Assembly: GCA_029555965.1 (NCBI GenBank)
Contig: JAKQHY010000153.1
Coordinates: forward strand, 1 to 34,967
DNA: 34,967 nucleotides
Reading direction: 5' to 3'
From: Chloroflexota bacterium
Lineage (GTDB): Bacteria; Chloroflexota; Anaerolineae; B4-G1; SLSP01
Part shown: one piece after another, positions 6,876-15,900 of the stretch
How positions within the stretch are numbered: position 1 is the first letter of the stretch
Layout of the letters: each line of letters opens with the position of its first letter
Made by a program: the position numbers and the translations under genes
Notes under the pieces: generated by a model
Told to the model about the DNA's origin: nothing
Databases searched by the model: none
What the model saw: only the letters and a program-made list of their open reading frames with translations

Positions 6876-6884
6876 TGTTATACT
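6876..6884 (+). promoter_or_regulatory. Extended -10 promoter, overlapping divergent -10 on minus strand
   Basis: On the plus strand TGtTATACT is an extended -10 element that would start transcription near 6891, ahead of the small plus-strand gene at 6916. The same bases read on the minus strand give TATAAC (6882-6877), six bases before the ATG of the gp10-like gene. The two -10 boxes share the TATA core, so only one polymerase could open the site at a time. No good -35 is visible on either strand. Confidence 0.45.
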
Positions 6885-6915
6885 AAAAGCAATCCGTAAT
6901 GAAAGGATAAGAACT

Positions 6916-7116
6916 GTGAACGTTGAAGAAATTCGCCAAATTGCCTATGACTCTCAGTTGAAAACCATAGACGACATTCACGCCGCTGCGGAAAAATTAG
7001 CAACTATCCGCGCGCAATATCAACCCGGATCACCGGAGCATATCGCCTGCCAGGAAACCATTGAGTCCTTGACGCATTATGCGATGGTGCTCAATACTGC
7101 CAATCGGCCCGCGTGA
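6916..7116 (+). CDS. Small plus-strand prophage gene (66 aa), hypothetical
   Basis: The only plus-strand gene I support within the prophage. It starts at GTG (6916) with AAAGGA eight bases upstream and encodes an acidic, helical 66-residue protein (MNVEEIRQIAYDSQLKTIDD..., ending YAMVLNTANRPA). It is visibly less G+C-rich than the structural genes and has its own extended -10 promoter. It converges with and overlaps the 3' end of the MuF-type gene by 26 nt. Placement, strand and base composition fit a moron: a gene inserted among structural genes and possibly expressed from the prophage. No family is recognised. Confidence 0.65.
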   Translation: MNVEEIRQIAYDSQLKTIDDIHAAAEKLATIRAQYQPGSPEHIACQETIESLTHYAMVLNTANRPA

Positions 7117-8320
7117 GGCCCGTCTTTTCCCAGAAGTCAGGCCCCAAAGCTGTGAATAAATCCACGTCTGATTGTGCCTGTAGGCCGCGGGCGCGCGCCA
7201 TTCGCGCGGATGGATAGAGCATTACTTCACCCGTATAGCCCAATCTTTGGGCTATGGATGGTAACAATTGCGCCGCGCGCAAATCCACCAACCCTTCCAC
7301 CGCATTGCGATAGGCCGGATCGTCGTAGTCGCCGGTGTGCGGATGTTGCAAATGCACTTGTTCGTGTACGTAGCTCCGTAGGGCATCGCCATACGCCGGA
7401 TCGCTCAATAGTGTCGGATTCCGCAACACTTGCCCGACTCGCGTTGTGATTTCCGGCGCGTAATATACTTTGCCATCCACGGCAAAGCCCCGCGCGGCGG
7501 GCGGCGCATTATGACGCCGTTGCGCCGTTTGATAGCCCCGCATACCCCCAAAGGTATGCACCTCTCCTGTGATCGGTAAGACTTTCTCCAGCGCCTGCGT
7601 ATACGTCACCGCCGTGATGCGGCATCTGTCGTTGGGATGCGCCAGTTGCCCTTCAGGGATGACGATTTCTTTCCCGTTGATGGTGACGCGAAACGGCTCG
7701 CCCAATTTAACGATCTGGTTATGCAAGGCGCGACACACTTCGCACGCGCCTTCCTGCCCATCCACCCAGCGCCTGCCCCACACCTGCCCGCTTTCCCGGT
7801 ATGCCTGCACGTGGCCTTCCTGGTAAGCGCGCATAACCTCGGTATTCGCAATGCGTTCTGCCCGCCAGGTGGGGGCGTCGCGCAGGATTTCGCTCACGCG
7901 CTCGCGTAAGGCGCGCAGATCAACCCCTTGTTCCAACGCCCCACTCACGGCCTCGCGCAACATTCCCCGCGTAGTTTCTTCAATGTCCATGACCAGTTCC
8001 GCCGCGTGTTGGGCGGCCCACTGCTGCGCCTGCGCGTGTGGCAGGTCGAATTGTGGCAGGTCGCGCAAGTCAGTGGCGGCGGCGGATTGTTGCCCTAAGT
8101 GCGCCGTGAGGGCTAAATGTTGCCGCAGGGCGGTTTCCCACTCCGCGCGCAAGTCCACCCACAGGGATGATCCAGGTTGCCCCAGCGCCGCTATTTCGTC
8201 CGCGGTCAGGTGATTGAGCCGGGCGACGATCCGGTCGGCCTGCGCGCCCAGGCTTTGGCGCGCCGCGCGGGTCAGGTCAGCGATGGCGCGCTCCAAAGCG
8301 CGCCGGTCGGCTTCCGGCAT
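7091..8320 (-). CDS. MuF-type minor head protein fused to HExxH domain
   Basis: I start it at the ATG at 8320, 28 nt after the portal stop, giving 409 residues; the open frame reaches 8506 but its first part only shadows the portal frame. Residues about 100-235 are a phage Mu F-like head morphogenesis domain, recognisable by RAERIANTEVMRAYQEGH, then CEVC and HPNDRCR. Beyond about residue 260 comes an extra domain of roughly 150 residues with HEQVH at 319-323 and EGLVD at 342-346, the HExxH...ExxxD spacing of gluzincin metallopeptidases. MuF proteins are packaged in the capsid and are known to carry C-terminal effector domains, so this may be an injected peptidase. No clear ribosome-binding site precedes the ATG; coupling to portal is likely. 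Confidence 0.78.
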   Translation of the reverse strand: MPEADRRALERAIADLTRAARQSLGAQADRIVARLNHLTADEIAALGQPGSSLWVDLRAEWETALRQHLALTAHLGQQSAAATDLRDLPQFDLPHAQAQQWAAQHAAELVMDIEETTRGMLREAVSGALEQGVDLRALRERVSEILRDAPTWRAERIANTEVMRAYQEGHVQAYRESGQVWGRRWVDGQEGACEVCRALHNQIVKLGEPFRVTINGKEIVIPEGQLAHPNDRCRITAVTYTQALEKVLPITGEVHTFGGMRGYQTAQRRHNAPPAARGFAVDGKVYYAPEITTRVGQVLRNPTLLSDPAYGDALRSYVHEQVHLQHPHTGDYDDPAYRNAVEGLVDLRAAQLLPSIAQRLGYTGEVMLYPSARMARARGLQAQSDVDLFTALGPDFWEKTGLTRADWQY

Positions 8321-8348
8321 CCCGGTCGGCCAGGCTTCGGTTTTGTAA

Positions 8349-9569
8349 CTATGGGTAAGGTAAGGTGCGAAAAAACTTTCCGAAGGGCGCGCCCTCCGCT
8401 GCGCCCCAAAAATCGCCCGCCGCGCTGATGGGGGCAGTGCCGGGCGCGGGGAGGAGGACATCCCCGCCCGGCGCTGCCTCCAGGCCCACACGGGCGCGAG
8501 CCTCATTGACGGTCATCCAGCCGCCGCTCACCGCAGTCGTGAGCGCCTGGTTGCGCGTGAGTTCATCCTCGCGCAGGGCGTTGATCTCGCTGGTATCGAA
8601 TTGGAGATACACATCGGGATAGAAGCGGCCAACGAATTGCCGGTTGAGTTCATCCTCGATGAAGTCTAGCTCCGGCAAGATGGTTTCGGTGTAAAAGCTC
8701 TGGCGTTGCTCTTTGGCGGTGGCATAATTACTGGCTTCCCACGCCCCGGCCAGAATGGGTGGGACGCCAAAGCTGGCGCAGATGGCGCGCCGGGTTTCCG
8801 CGCCCAGGGTTTCCAACGCCAGGTCTTCGGGCGGATAGCTCAGCGGCTCGTATTTCACATCGGCGGCGCCAAAGATCAGGGTTTTGAACCAGCGCCGCAC
8901 GCCCCGGAAGACGCTGGCCCATTTCGCTTCGAGCGCGTCAATCTGCTCATTGTCCGCGCCGGGCACGGTCAGAATCCCCTCAATGCGCGCGCCGTTGCCA
9001 AAGAAACTTTTGGCATACTGCGCGATCTGCGCGTCCACGCCCACTTCGGTCAGCGCGACCGCTAACGGGCTGAGGCCGGACAGGTCGTCCAGCGGGTTGA
9101 AAGTGTACAGGTAAACAATGTCCTCCGGCGCAAAGTCGCGCCCCGGTCCGCCCTGCTGGGGGGTGTAGGTGAATTGGGTGATGCCGAGCGGCATCTTTAT
9201 CGGGAATACGGCGCTGGGGTTGAGCCAGCGCAGGCCCACGGCGCGGCCCAACCGGGCGCGGGTGATTTCCAGGTAACACACCCCCCAGAGCAGTAAGGCA
9301 GTTTCCAGCCGGGCCAGCAGGTCGCTAGTCATATCGTTAAAGATAGCGAGCAGGGGGTGCTCCGTCACCGGCTGGCCGTTGGCCCGGCTAAGAACCTGCA
9401 CGGGAATCCCCGCAATGGTCTGGGCGCGCAATTGGATGCAGCGATAGGCCCACACGCTGGCGCTATAGGCGGCAGTGACGCTGAGCGCGCCAGCGGCATT
9501 ATGCGTTGTCCAGAGCGTCTCCGGCGTGAGCGCCTTCAGTTTATGATTCTCTAAACGGTAGATAGTCAT
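8349..9569 (-). CDS. Phage portal protein (HK97 family)
   Basis: A 406-residue portal, the dodecameric ring through which DNA enters and leaves the head. Family features are the N-terminal YSASVWAYRCIQLRAQTIAGIPV, the core WLNPSAVFPIK, DIVYLYTFNPLDDLSGLSPL, and PPILAGAWEASNYATAKEQRQSF leading to the C-terminal helices (MTVNEARARVGLEAAPGGD). Length matches the family. It starts at the ATG at 9569, just after a heptamer array whose GAGGA unit serves as Shine-Dalgarno and in which the terminase stop also lies. The following MuF-type gene begins 28 nt after its stop. Confidence 0.92.
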   Translation of the reverse strand: MTIYRLENHKLKALTPETLWTTHNAAGALSVTAAYSASVWAYRCIQLRAQTIAGIPVQVLSRANGQPVTEHPLLAIFNDMTSDLLARLETALLLWGVCYLEITRARLGRAVGLRWLNPSAVFPIKMPLGITQFTYTPQQGGPGRDFAPEDIVYLYTFNPLDDLSGLSPLAVALTEVGVDAQIAQYAKSFFGNGARIEGILTVPGADNEQIDALEAKWASVFRGVRRWFKTLIFGAADVKYEPLSYPPEDLALETLGAETRRAICASFGVPPILAGAWEASNYATAKEQRQSFYTETILPELDFIEDELNRQFVGRFYPDVYLQFDTSEINALREDELTRNQALTTAVSGGWMTVNEARARVGLEAAPGGDVLLPAPGTAPISAAGDFWGAAEGAPFGKFFRTLPYP

Positions 9570-9573
9570 ATAC

Positions 9574-9601
9574 AGTCCTCAGTCCTCAGTCCGCGGTCCT
9601 G
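9574..9601. repeat. Degenerate heptamer array, 4 x AGTCCTC-like
   Basis: Units are AGTCCTC, AGTCCTC, AGTCCGC and GGTCCTG. The array encodes the last residues of the terminase large subunit (GPRTED) and its TGA stop at 9581-9579, and on the minus strand its GAGGACT unit places GAGGA before the portal ATG. A related sequence at the terminase small/large junction (10902-10920) ends that protein with KTED too. Confidence 0.75.
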
Positions 9602-10898
9602 GTTCTTGCCAGTGGGTGCCCAGGGCGATGGCCGCGCGCGCGGCGAGCATTTGGACGGCGCCGCTGACGGCATCCACCTGATCGTCGTGGGTGCTGCCGT
9701 CGCCAGAGAAGCCCACGCACTCCTGGATGAAGTCGCCCACCCACGGCCCGGCGACGAGGCGTACCTTGCCGGCTTCGGCCCGGGCGCTCCAACTGAGGGC
9801 GCGCGCCAGCTTGTCGCCTTTGGGCATCACCTCCAATAAGGATGTGCCGACCAGTTCGGGCAGCGTCCGCAATTCCTGGATGGCGGCGAGTTGGAATCCT
9901 GTCTTTTCCACGCCCACTTGTACGCCCGGCTCGGCGGCGGCCACGGCCAGGATGCGGCGGCGCGTCTCCGGCCATTCGGCCTTGAAGCGTTCCAATGCGC
10001 TGATATAGAGGACGCCATCCGCATCCAGGGCAACGCGCGCGCTGGCGGTGTAGTCGGCGTGAGTGCGCACGCTGGTGGCTAAATCCCAATAGCGCGCCCA
10101 ACGCAGGCCGGTCGGGTCTCCCTGGGCCAATTGAAACCATTCCGGTTTGAAGACGTTGCCGGTGGGGGCGATGCTCCAATTGCCGTTGAGTAGGCGTTCG
10201 CGCTCGATGAGGGGCAAGGCCATCAGCCGCTCGCGGTAGCCGGAGTCTACTTCCATAAGCACCGGGTTGTCGGCTATAGTGGCCGGGATGAATTGCCGCG
10301 ATAACGCGCCCGCGATCCGGGGCGCGACGCGGCGTTCTACGTCGTTTTCCCGGATAAAATAACCGATTTGGAAGGGTGGCAAGGGGTCTATGAAGCGCGC
10401 CTTGACCCAGGCGTGTCCCACGCCGCCAGGGTTAGTCGCCGCGCGAATCCGCACAGGCAGCGGCTTGCCGCTTTCCTGGCGGGCGGTAGTGCGGGCGCGG
10501 CTGAAGAGGTAGAGATATTGCGCCTCGGTAAAACTGGTTAACTCGTCGAAGCCTAAGAAAGCGAATTCGGCGGATTGATACTTGTACTGATCGTTTTCGC
10601 CTTCCAGATGGCCGAAGGTGATCGTCGCGCCGGAGGGGAACGCCCAGCGGCGTTGTTGGCTGCGGTAGACGCCGCCCAGCCCCGGATAGAGCGCCTGGCT
10701 GCGCTGGATGAGGCTGCGCTCCAACTCCGGGAAGGTGCGGCGAAAGAGGATGGCGTGATAACCGGGCACGGCGACGTGGCGCAGAGCTTCCACCAGCAGG
10801 GCTTCGGATTTGCCGCCGCCCGCCGCGCCGCCATAGAGCACCTCGTAGGCGGGGCTTTGCATAAAGCGGGTCTGTGGCCCTGGGTTAGGTTTCCACAT
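9579..10898 (-). CDS. terL: Terminase large subunit
   Basis: A 439-residue DNA-packaging motor. The N-terminal ATPase has Walker A GGAAGGGKS at residues 23-31, an Arg-containing LFRRTFPELERS, Walker B FLGFDE, and a coupling-type ATNPGG. The C-terminal RNase H-like nuclease shows the acidic YWDLATS, then VEKTGFQ, and the final HDDQVDAVSGAVQM. Length fits the family. It cuts concatemeric DNA and drives it through the portal encoded next door. It begins 5 nt after the small-subunit stop and ends inside a heptamer array. Confidence 0.93.
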   Translation of the reverse strand: MWKPNPGPQTRFMQSPAYEVLYGGAAGGGKSEALLVEALRHVAVPGYHAILFRRTFPELERSLIQRSQALYPGLGGVYRSQQRRWAFPSGATITFGHLEGENDQYKYQSAEFAFLGFDELTSFTEAQYLYLFSRARTTARQESGKPLPVRIRAATNPGGVGHAWVKARFIDPLPPFQIGYFIRENDVERRVAPRIAGALSRQFIPATIADNPVLMEVDSGYRERLMALPLIERERLLNGNWSIAPTGNVFKPEWFQLAQGDPTGLRWARYWDLATSVRTHADYTASARVALDADGVLYISALERFKAEWPETRRRILAVAAAEPGVQVGVEKTGFQLAAIQELRTLPELVGTSLLEVMPKGDKLARALSWSARAEAGKVRLVAGPWVGDFIQECVGFSGDGSTHDDQVDAVSGAVQMLAARAAIALGTHWQEPGPRTED

Positions 10899-10903
10899 AG
10901 TTC

Positions 10904-11470
10904 CTAATCCTCAGTCTTTAGCCCCGTGTCTTCCGTTTCGGGCAGGTAGAATTGGGGGCCGGTGATTTCGCCGCGCACAGTTTGTTCCGGCGTATAGATG
11001 CCGTGAACGCGCAGGTAAAGTTCCATCGCGCGGGTGGATTTGTAGTCGGGGCGGCTGGCGAGGTCGGCCAGGGCTTCCAGGACTTCGGCGGTGCGGTCGC
11101 CCACACGCCGGAGCATTTCTTCCTGGATGAGTTGGTCAATGCCGGGGTTTTTTGTGCGCCAGACGCGGATGGCGCGGTCGGAGCGCAGGCCCATCACGGA
11201 AGCCAATTCGCCCAGGCTTTGGGGCCAACGGGCGTCGCGTGGCAGGCGCGCCCAAGCGATGTAGAGGGCTTTCCGCCACTCGAAGCCGCGCGCGCGGGCG
11301 TCGAGGTAGGAGTCGGCCAGGGGGCGCAAGTTCTCTTGGGCTGGGTCGAGGATGCGCGCCTCAAAGTTTTCGCAGGCGTGCGCGCTGATGGCGCGCGCTT
11401 CTTCGGGAGAGATTAATTCGCTCTCCGCCACAATGTCGTCAAAACCGGGTAGGGTGGTTTGGCCTTCCAT
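10904..11470 (-). CDS. Terminase small subunit (putative)
   Basis: About 188 residues from the ATG at 11470 (MEGQTTLPGFDD); a TTG at 11509 in the same frame is the alternative. Residues about 70-120 form a helix-turn-helix-like region (LGELASVMGLRSDRAIRVWRTKNPGIDQL) as expected of the DNA-recognising terminase subunit, followed by helices (TAEVLEALADLASRPDYKSTRAMELYLRVHGIY). It is immediately upstream of the large subunit. The chosen ATG is seven bases downstream of TGcTATACT, so the message is likely leaderless; no Shine-Dalgarno is seen for either start. Homology is inferred from the HTH and gene order. Confidence 0.75.
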   Translation of the reverse strand: MEGQTTLPGFDDIVAESELISPEEARAISAHACENFEARILDPAQENLRPLADSYLDARARGFEWRKALYIAWARLPRDARWPQSLGELASVMGLRSDRAIRVWRTKNPGIDQLIQEEMLRRVGDRTAEVLEALADLASRPDYKSTRAMELYLRVHGIYTPEQTVRGEITGPQFYLPETEDTGLKTED

Positions 11471-11477
11471 ACTATGC

Positions 11478-11486
11478 AGTATAGCA
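11478..11486 (-). promoter_or_regulatory. Extended -10 promoter of the prophage late operon
   Basis: On the minus strand TGCTATACT is followed by seven bases and then the ATG of the terminase small subunit. Transcription would begin at or within a base or two of that ATG. It lies after the integrase terminator, so it could drive the whole packaging/head/tail set independently. No convincing -35 is seen, as is usual for extended -10 sites. Confidence 0.5.
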
Positions 11487-11519
11487 GGGGGGCCTTGAAG
11501 GATTTTCAAAATTCATAAA

Positions 11520-11551
11520 CCAGCCGGAAATCTGGGGGAATTTCCGGCTGG
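11520..11551 (-). terminator. Integrase-gene terminator hairpin
   Basis: A perfect 12-bp stem (CCAGCCGGAAAT at 11520-11531 with its complement at 11540-11551) and an 8-nt loop, lying just after the integrase TAG on the minus strand and followed there by GTTTAT. It would separate integrase transcription from the packaging genes. The U-run is weak, so efficiency is uncertain. Confidence 0.6.
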
Positions 11552-11556
11552 CGGGG

Positions 11557-12552
11557 CTAAAGTTTCCAGTTATCTACCGGGGAAGCGCGTTGCATTGCGG
11601 CATCCAGGTCGGTCTGGGCGAGGGTGGCGTAATGGCGCACCATTTCGAGGGTGGAGTGGCCGAGGAGTTGTTGGAGCTCGAGGACGCGCCCCCCATTGCG
11701 GAGGAATTGAATGGCGAAGGTATGGCGAAAGCGGTGGGGGTGGCAATCGGGGACGCCAGCGCGCTGCCCCAGGGCATTGATGAGTTGCAGCAGGGCGGTG
11801 GAGGTGAGGGGGGCGCCGCGCTGGGTAGTGAAGAGGGGGTCGGTGGGGCGCGCGTCCGGGCGGGTGGTGAGGTAGCGCCACAGGGCTTTTTGGGTGCGCG
11901 GGGAGAGGAGCAGAGCGCGTTCTTTGGCGCCTTTGCCGATGACGCGCAGGGTGGCGTTGCGGGGGTCGTAATCGCGCAGGAGGACGCCAGGGGCGTCGCG
12001 GCGGGGGTCGGCGCAAAGTTCGGAGGCGCGCGCGCCGGTATCGAGCAGGGTGAGGATGAGGGCGCGGTCGCGCAGGGCGGTGGGGCGGGCGTTGGCGCAG
12101 GGTTGTTTGCCGGGGCGGGTGTAAGTAGGGGTCGTCTCGCACGCCGTGAGCAGCGCCATGATGTCCGCTTGGGTAAAGGGGACGATGGCGGTTTCGGTGG
12201 GTTTTGGGGGGGGCACGGCGCGCAGGACGTGGACGGCAACCAGGCCATCCATTAGCGCCCAGGTCCAGAGGGCGGAGAGGGCGGTATGGATATTGAGCAG
12301 GGTTTTGGTGGAGAGAGCGCGCGCGGGGCGGGGCGCGACGCCGTCCGGGGTGATTTCGGCGGCGCCGAGGTGGTGGAAGAAGTCGCGCAGGTGACGCGCA
12401 GTAATGTCCGCGATAGGGGGATCGTCCGCCAGATAGGTTTGTAGATGGCGGAACGCATTGCGATAATCGCGGAGCGTACACGGCGACAGTCGCCGCGCGG
12501 CGGCATCGAGCAGATAGCCGCTTATGGCTTGAGATAAGGTGACTATGAGCAT
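11557..12552 (-). CDS. int: Tyrosine recombinase (prophage integrase)
   Basis: A 331-residue integrase. Start: ATG at 12552 with AGGAGG eight bases upstream; the open frame extends to 12657 but that part reads through the tRNA-Pro gene and is not coding. The N-terminal SAM-like/core-binding region spans about residues 1-110 (SGYLLDAAARRLSPCTLRDYRN). The catalytic domain shows Arg in LLDTGARASELC, a Lys-bearing IGKGAKER hairpin, HRFRHTF (His-xx-Arg), LLGHSTLEMV (His) and the nucleophile Tyr in RHYATL. It sits 72 nt beyond the 3' end of tRNA-Pro, pointing into the prophage, so tRNA-Pro is the likely attachment site. It is followed by its own terminator. Confidence 0.92.
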   Translation of the reverse strand: MLIVTLSQAISGYLLDAAARRLSPCTLRDYRNAFRHLQTYLADDPPIADITARHLRDFFHHLGAAEITPDGVAPRPARALSTKTLLNIHTALSALWTWALMDGLVAVHVLRAVPPPKPTETAIVPFTQADIMALLTACETTPTYTRPGKQPCANARPTALRDRALILTLLDTGARASELCADPRRDAPGVLLRDYDPRNATLRVIGKGAKERALLLSPRTQKALWRYLTTRPDARPTDPLFTTQRGAPLTSTALLQLINALGQRAGVPDCHPHRFRHTFAIQFLRNGGRVLELQQLLGHSTLEMVRHYATLAQTDLDAAMQRASPVDNWKL

Positions 12553-12624
12553 CCGTAAAACCTCCTGAAGTGGGGTAGTTTTACGGAGATGGGGGTGCTC
12601 CAGTATCTTCATTGTTAAAGACAG

Positions 12625-12700
12625 TCGGGGCGCTGGGATTTGAACCCAGGGCCTCACGGACCCAAACCGTGCGCGCTAAACCAAACTGCGCCACGCCCCG
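12625..12700 (-). tRNA. tRNA-Pro(UGG)
   Basis: A 76-nt cloverleaf on the minus strand: 7-bp acceptor (CGGGGCG with CGCCCCG), anticodon stem CACGG/CCGTG closing the loop TTTGGGT with anticodon TGG, and T-arm CTGGG-TTCAAAT-CCCAG. The first base C and discriminator A are typical of tRNA-Pro. CCA is not encoded. Its 3' part is the presumed attachment core of the prophage; the other att copy is outside the window. Confidence 0.95.
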
Positions 12701-12710
12701 AACAACTTGA

Positions 12711-12738
12711 GTTATACCTCATTTTGGCCGCCCGTCAA
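12711..12738 (-). promoter_or_regulatory. Promoter of tRNA-Pro
   Basis: On the minus strand TTGACG (12738-12733), a 16-bp spacer and TATAAC (12716-12711) end ten bases before the tRNA 5' end. Spacer and boxes match the ftsY and tRNA-Phe promoters of this window. Confidence 0.8.
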
Positions 12739-12803
12739 GCCACTCTGTATGGATGCCCTCGCAAGTGGGGCAACCTTAGTTTATATCGCCAGAACCAACT
12801 TTG

Positions 12804-12812
12804 TGCTACAAT
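12804..12812 (+). promoter_or_regulatory. Extended -10 promoter of the cyclase gene
   Basis: TGcTACAAT is an extended -10 element; the start would fall near 12819, giving a leader of about 90 nt. That leader contains an imperfect hairpin (ATTTTTCGCC at 12835-12844 with GGTGAAAAAT at 12862-12871). No good -35 is seen. Bases 12739-12907 contain no gene. Confidence 0.45.
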
Positions 12813-12907
12813 AAGGGTAATTCAAAAAAGAGCCATTTTTCGCCGCCGCGCTACGCTTCGTGGTGAAAAATTCCCTTCAAACGGCCCTTAGGCCATGATT
12901 TCTGACG

Positions 12908-15900
12908 ATGAACACAGTAACCTTATTGCCCTCCATTGCACCCTACGTGCCGGCAACACTGATCCACGCCGTCGCGGCTGACCCGGCGTTTACGGACGCG
13001 CCGGTGGCGACCGACTTCCAGGCCGCCGTCCTCTTCGCTGACGTCTCCGGCTTCACGCCGCTCACCGAGGCCCTTGCTCAGAAGGGCGCGGAAGGGCCGG
13101 AAGAAATGCGCACGCTCATCAATCGCTACTTCACCGCCATGATTGACCTGACCCGCGCCGAGGGCGGCGACGTCGTCAAATTTAGCGGCGACGCGATGAC
13201 GGTGTTGTATGCCGCGCGGGACGAGCCGTTGAGTTACGCTGTGCGCCGCGCCTACCAATCGGCGGAAGCCATGCAGCGCGCGATGGCGCCCTTTGCCAAC
13301 CTGCACACCAGCGTCGGTCCGGTAGAGTTAGGCATGAAAATTATGATTGGCGCCGGCCCGGTGTTGGCGCTGCAAGTCGGCGGCGTCTTCAACCGCTGGG
13401 AGTACGTCATCGTCGGCGATCCGTTGCGCCAGGTGGGGCTGGCAGAAGAGCACGCTCAGCGCGGCGACATCATCCTCAGCCCGGAGGCCGCCGCCGCGCT
13501 GCACCCCGCGCTGCTGCCGCCGCACCCGCTCACCCTGCCGGATTGGGAGGCGCTCCCCCAACCTGCCGCCGTCGAGGCCAACCTGTTGCGCTTCGTACCC
13601 GGCCCGGTGCTCGCGTGGCTGAATCATGGGCTGGCGAATTGGGCGCCCGCTCTGCGCCGGATGACGGTGCTGTTCGTTGGCGTGCAGGGCCTGCAATACG
13701 ACCGCCCCGACATCGCCGAGCGGCTCCACGCCTTCCTGCGTCAAACCCAGGAAACCCTCTACCGCTACGAGGGCACCCTGCGCCAGTTTGTCGTGGACGA
13801 TAAAGGCACCGTGGTGATGGCGCTCTTCGGCGCCCCCCCCTTCGCTCACGAAGACGACCCCGCGCGCGCCTGCCTCTGCGCGCAACGCCTCCAACAGGTG
13901 ACTGCCGATCTGGATTTGCAACTGGCGCTGGGGCTGGCGACGGGCCACGTCTTCTCCGGGCCGGTTGGCGGCGAGTCGCGCTACGAATACACCGCCATGG
14001 GGGACACGGTTAACCTGGCCGCTCGCCTGATGGGAAAGGCCGGCCCCGGCGCCATCCTGTGCGAATTCAACACCTACAGCCAGGCGCGCGCCACACTCCA
14101 ATTTGAGAATCTGACCCCCATTCGCGTCAAGGGCAAGGCCGGCCCTATTCGCGTTTACCGCCCCCTGGGCCGCCTGGATGTGGCCACTCACAGCTCGCGG
14201 ACCCGGCTCGCCGGCATCGTCGGGCGTCAGGCCGAAATCAACCGGCTGACCGATGCCCTTCAGACCGTTCTTTCTGACGCGCATTACACCTTTATCCTGG
14301 AAGGCGAAGCCGGCATAGGCAAGTCGCGTCTGGTGGCGGAATTGATGCGGTTGACCAAAGAGCAAGGTTGGGTCTGGTTGATCGGCGCCGGGGAAAGCAT
14401 CGAACAACAAACACCTTACCGGGCCTGGCGCGACATTTTTACGTTCTACTTTGGCCTGGAGCAGCTTTGCGATCCCCAGGAACAACGCGCGCGAATTCAG
14501 GCAGTAACGGAAGAGTTGGATAATACCCTGATACCCAACCTGCCGCTGCTTAACGACATCCTCAACCTGGGCCTGCTTGAGAATGACCTGACGCGCCCTC
14601 TCGATCCGCAAACCCGCCAGCAGGCATTGACCACGCTGATCCTGACGCTATTGCGCGCCTGGCTTAGAGAACGTCCCCTGGTGCTGATCTTGGAGGATGC
14701 CCAATGGCTGGATAGCCTCTCCTGGCTGCTGACGTTGGAGGTGGCGCGCGCCTTTGCCGCCACCCATGAACCCCTCCTCCTGGTTATTGCCACCCGCCCC
14801 GCGCCCCCCGACAGCGCCGGCGCGCAAGCCCTGGAAACCCTCCGACAATTCCCCACCACTGAAATGTTGACCCTGTCTCCCCTGGAGGGCGAGGCCATCA
14901 TTACCCTGGTGGCTGACCGTCTTGAAATACCGCGCGACAAAATTCCCCCGACCCTGTTGACCCTGGTAAACCGGTGGACGGAAGGAAATCCCTTCTACGT
15001 GGAAGAGTTGCTCCAAACCCTGGCAGACCGAGGGGCGATCAGCCGTGAGGTAGACGCCGGCGGCGTGCCGTTCTGTTCCGTCCAGGAAGACTTGACGGAA
15101 ATGGCGCGCATCTTGCCCGATACGGTCCAGGGACTGGTGCTGGCGCGAATTGATCGCCAGCCGCCAGAACGTCAACTGATCCTCAAAACGGCCGCTGTCA
15201 TCGGACGCACCTTTAGTTACGCGCCCCTCAGTTACGTTCTGCGCCAACAGACCACCATTGCTGACGCCGCCCTCAAACCGCACCTGGACGCGCTCTCCGA
15301 CCTGAACCTCACCTCCCAAACGCCCGATACACCGGAGCTGATGTACACTTTTCGTCAGCTCATCACCCAGGAAGTCGCTTACGAGACCCTGCTGTTCTCT
15401 CAACGTCGCGCCCTGCACCGCACGGTAGCGGAGTGGTATGAGGCTGAGAGCGCCCAACGGGCCGCGGCCCAGCGAGAAGCGCTGATGGATGAAAAAGCCG
15501 CCGCGACAGCCATCGCCCCGTATTTGCCGCTGTTGGTCTATCACTATCAACACGCCGAGATGCCGGAGAAGGAACGCTATTATGCGGAACTGGCCGGGAA
15601 ACATGCCGCCGCGCAATTCGCCAACACCGAAGCCCTGCGCTATTTCACGCGCGCGCTGACGTTAACCCCCGAAACCGATGCTGCCAAGCAATACGAGTTG
15701 CTCCTGGCGCGTGAAAGCATCTACGCTTTGCAAGGCGCTCACGAAGCCCAGGAACAAGACCTCGTTGCGTTGACGCAACTGGCAGGCAGCCTTTCGCCGG
15801 CGGCCCAGGCGGAAATCCTGTTGCGCCGCGCCCAGTACGCGGAAGTCCGGGGCGCCTATCCCCAGGCGATCACCCTGAGCCAATCGGCCATCACGCAAGC

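Noticed and set aside
11570-12481. Long minus-strand frames of 224-303 codons within the integrase gene
   Set aside because: They are Pro/Arg/His-rich shadows of the real integrase frame, which has catalytic residues and an RBS.
12553-12657. Longer integrase start running through tRNA-Pro
   Set aside because: The N-terminal residues would be encoded by tRNA sequence; AGGAGG before the ATG at 12552 is decisive.
13328-14611. 427-codon minus-strand frame opposite the cyclase gene
   Set aside because: Antisense shadow in G+C-rich DNA; no motif, and the plus strand encodes clear cyclase and P-loop domains.
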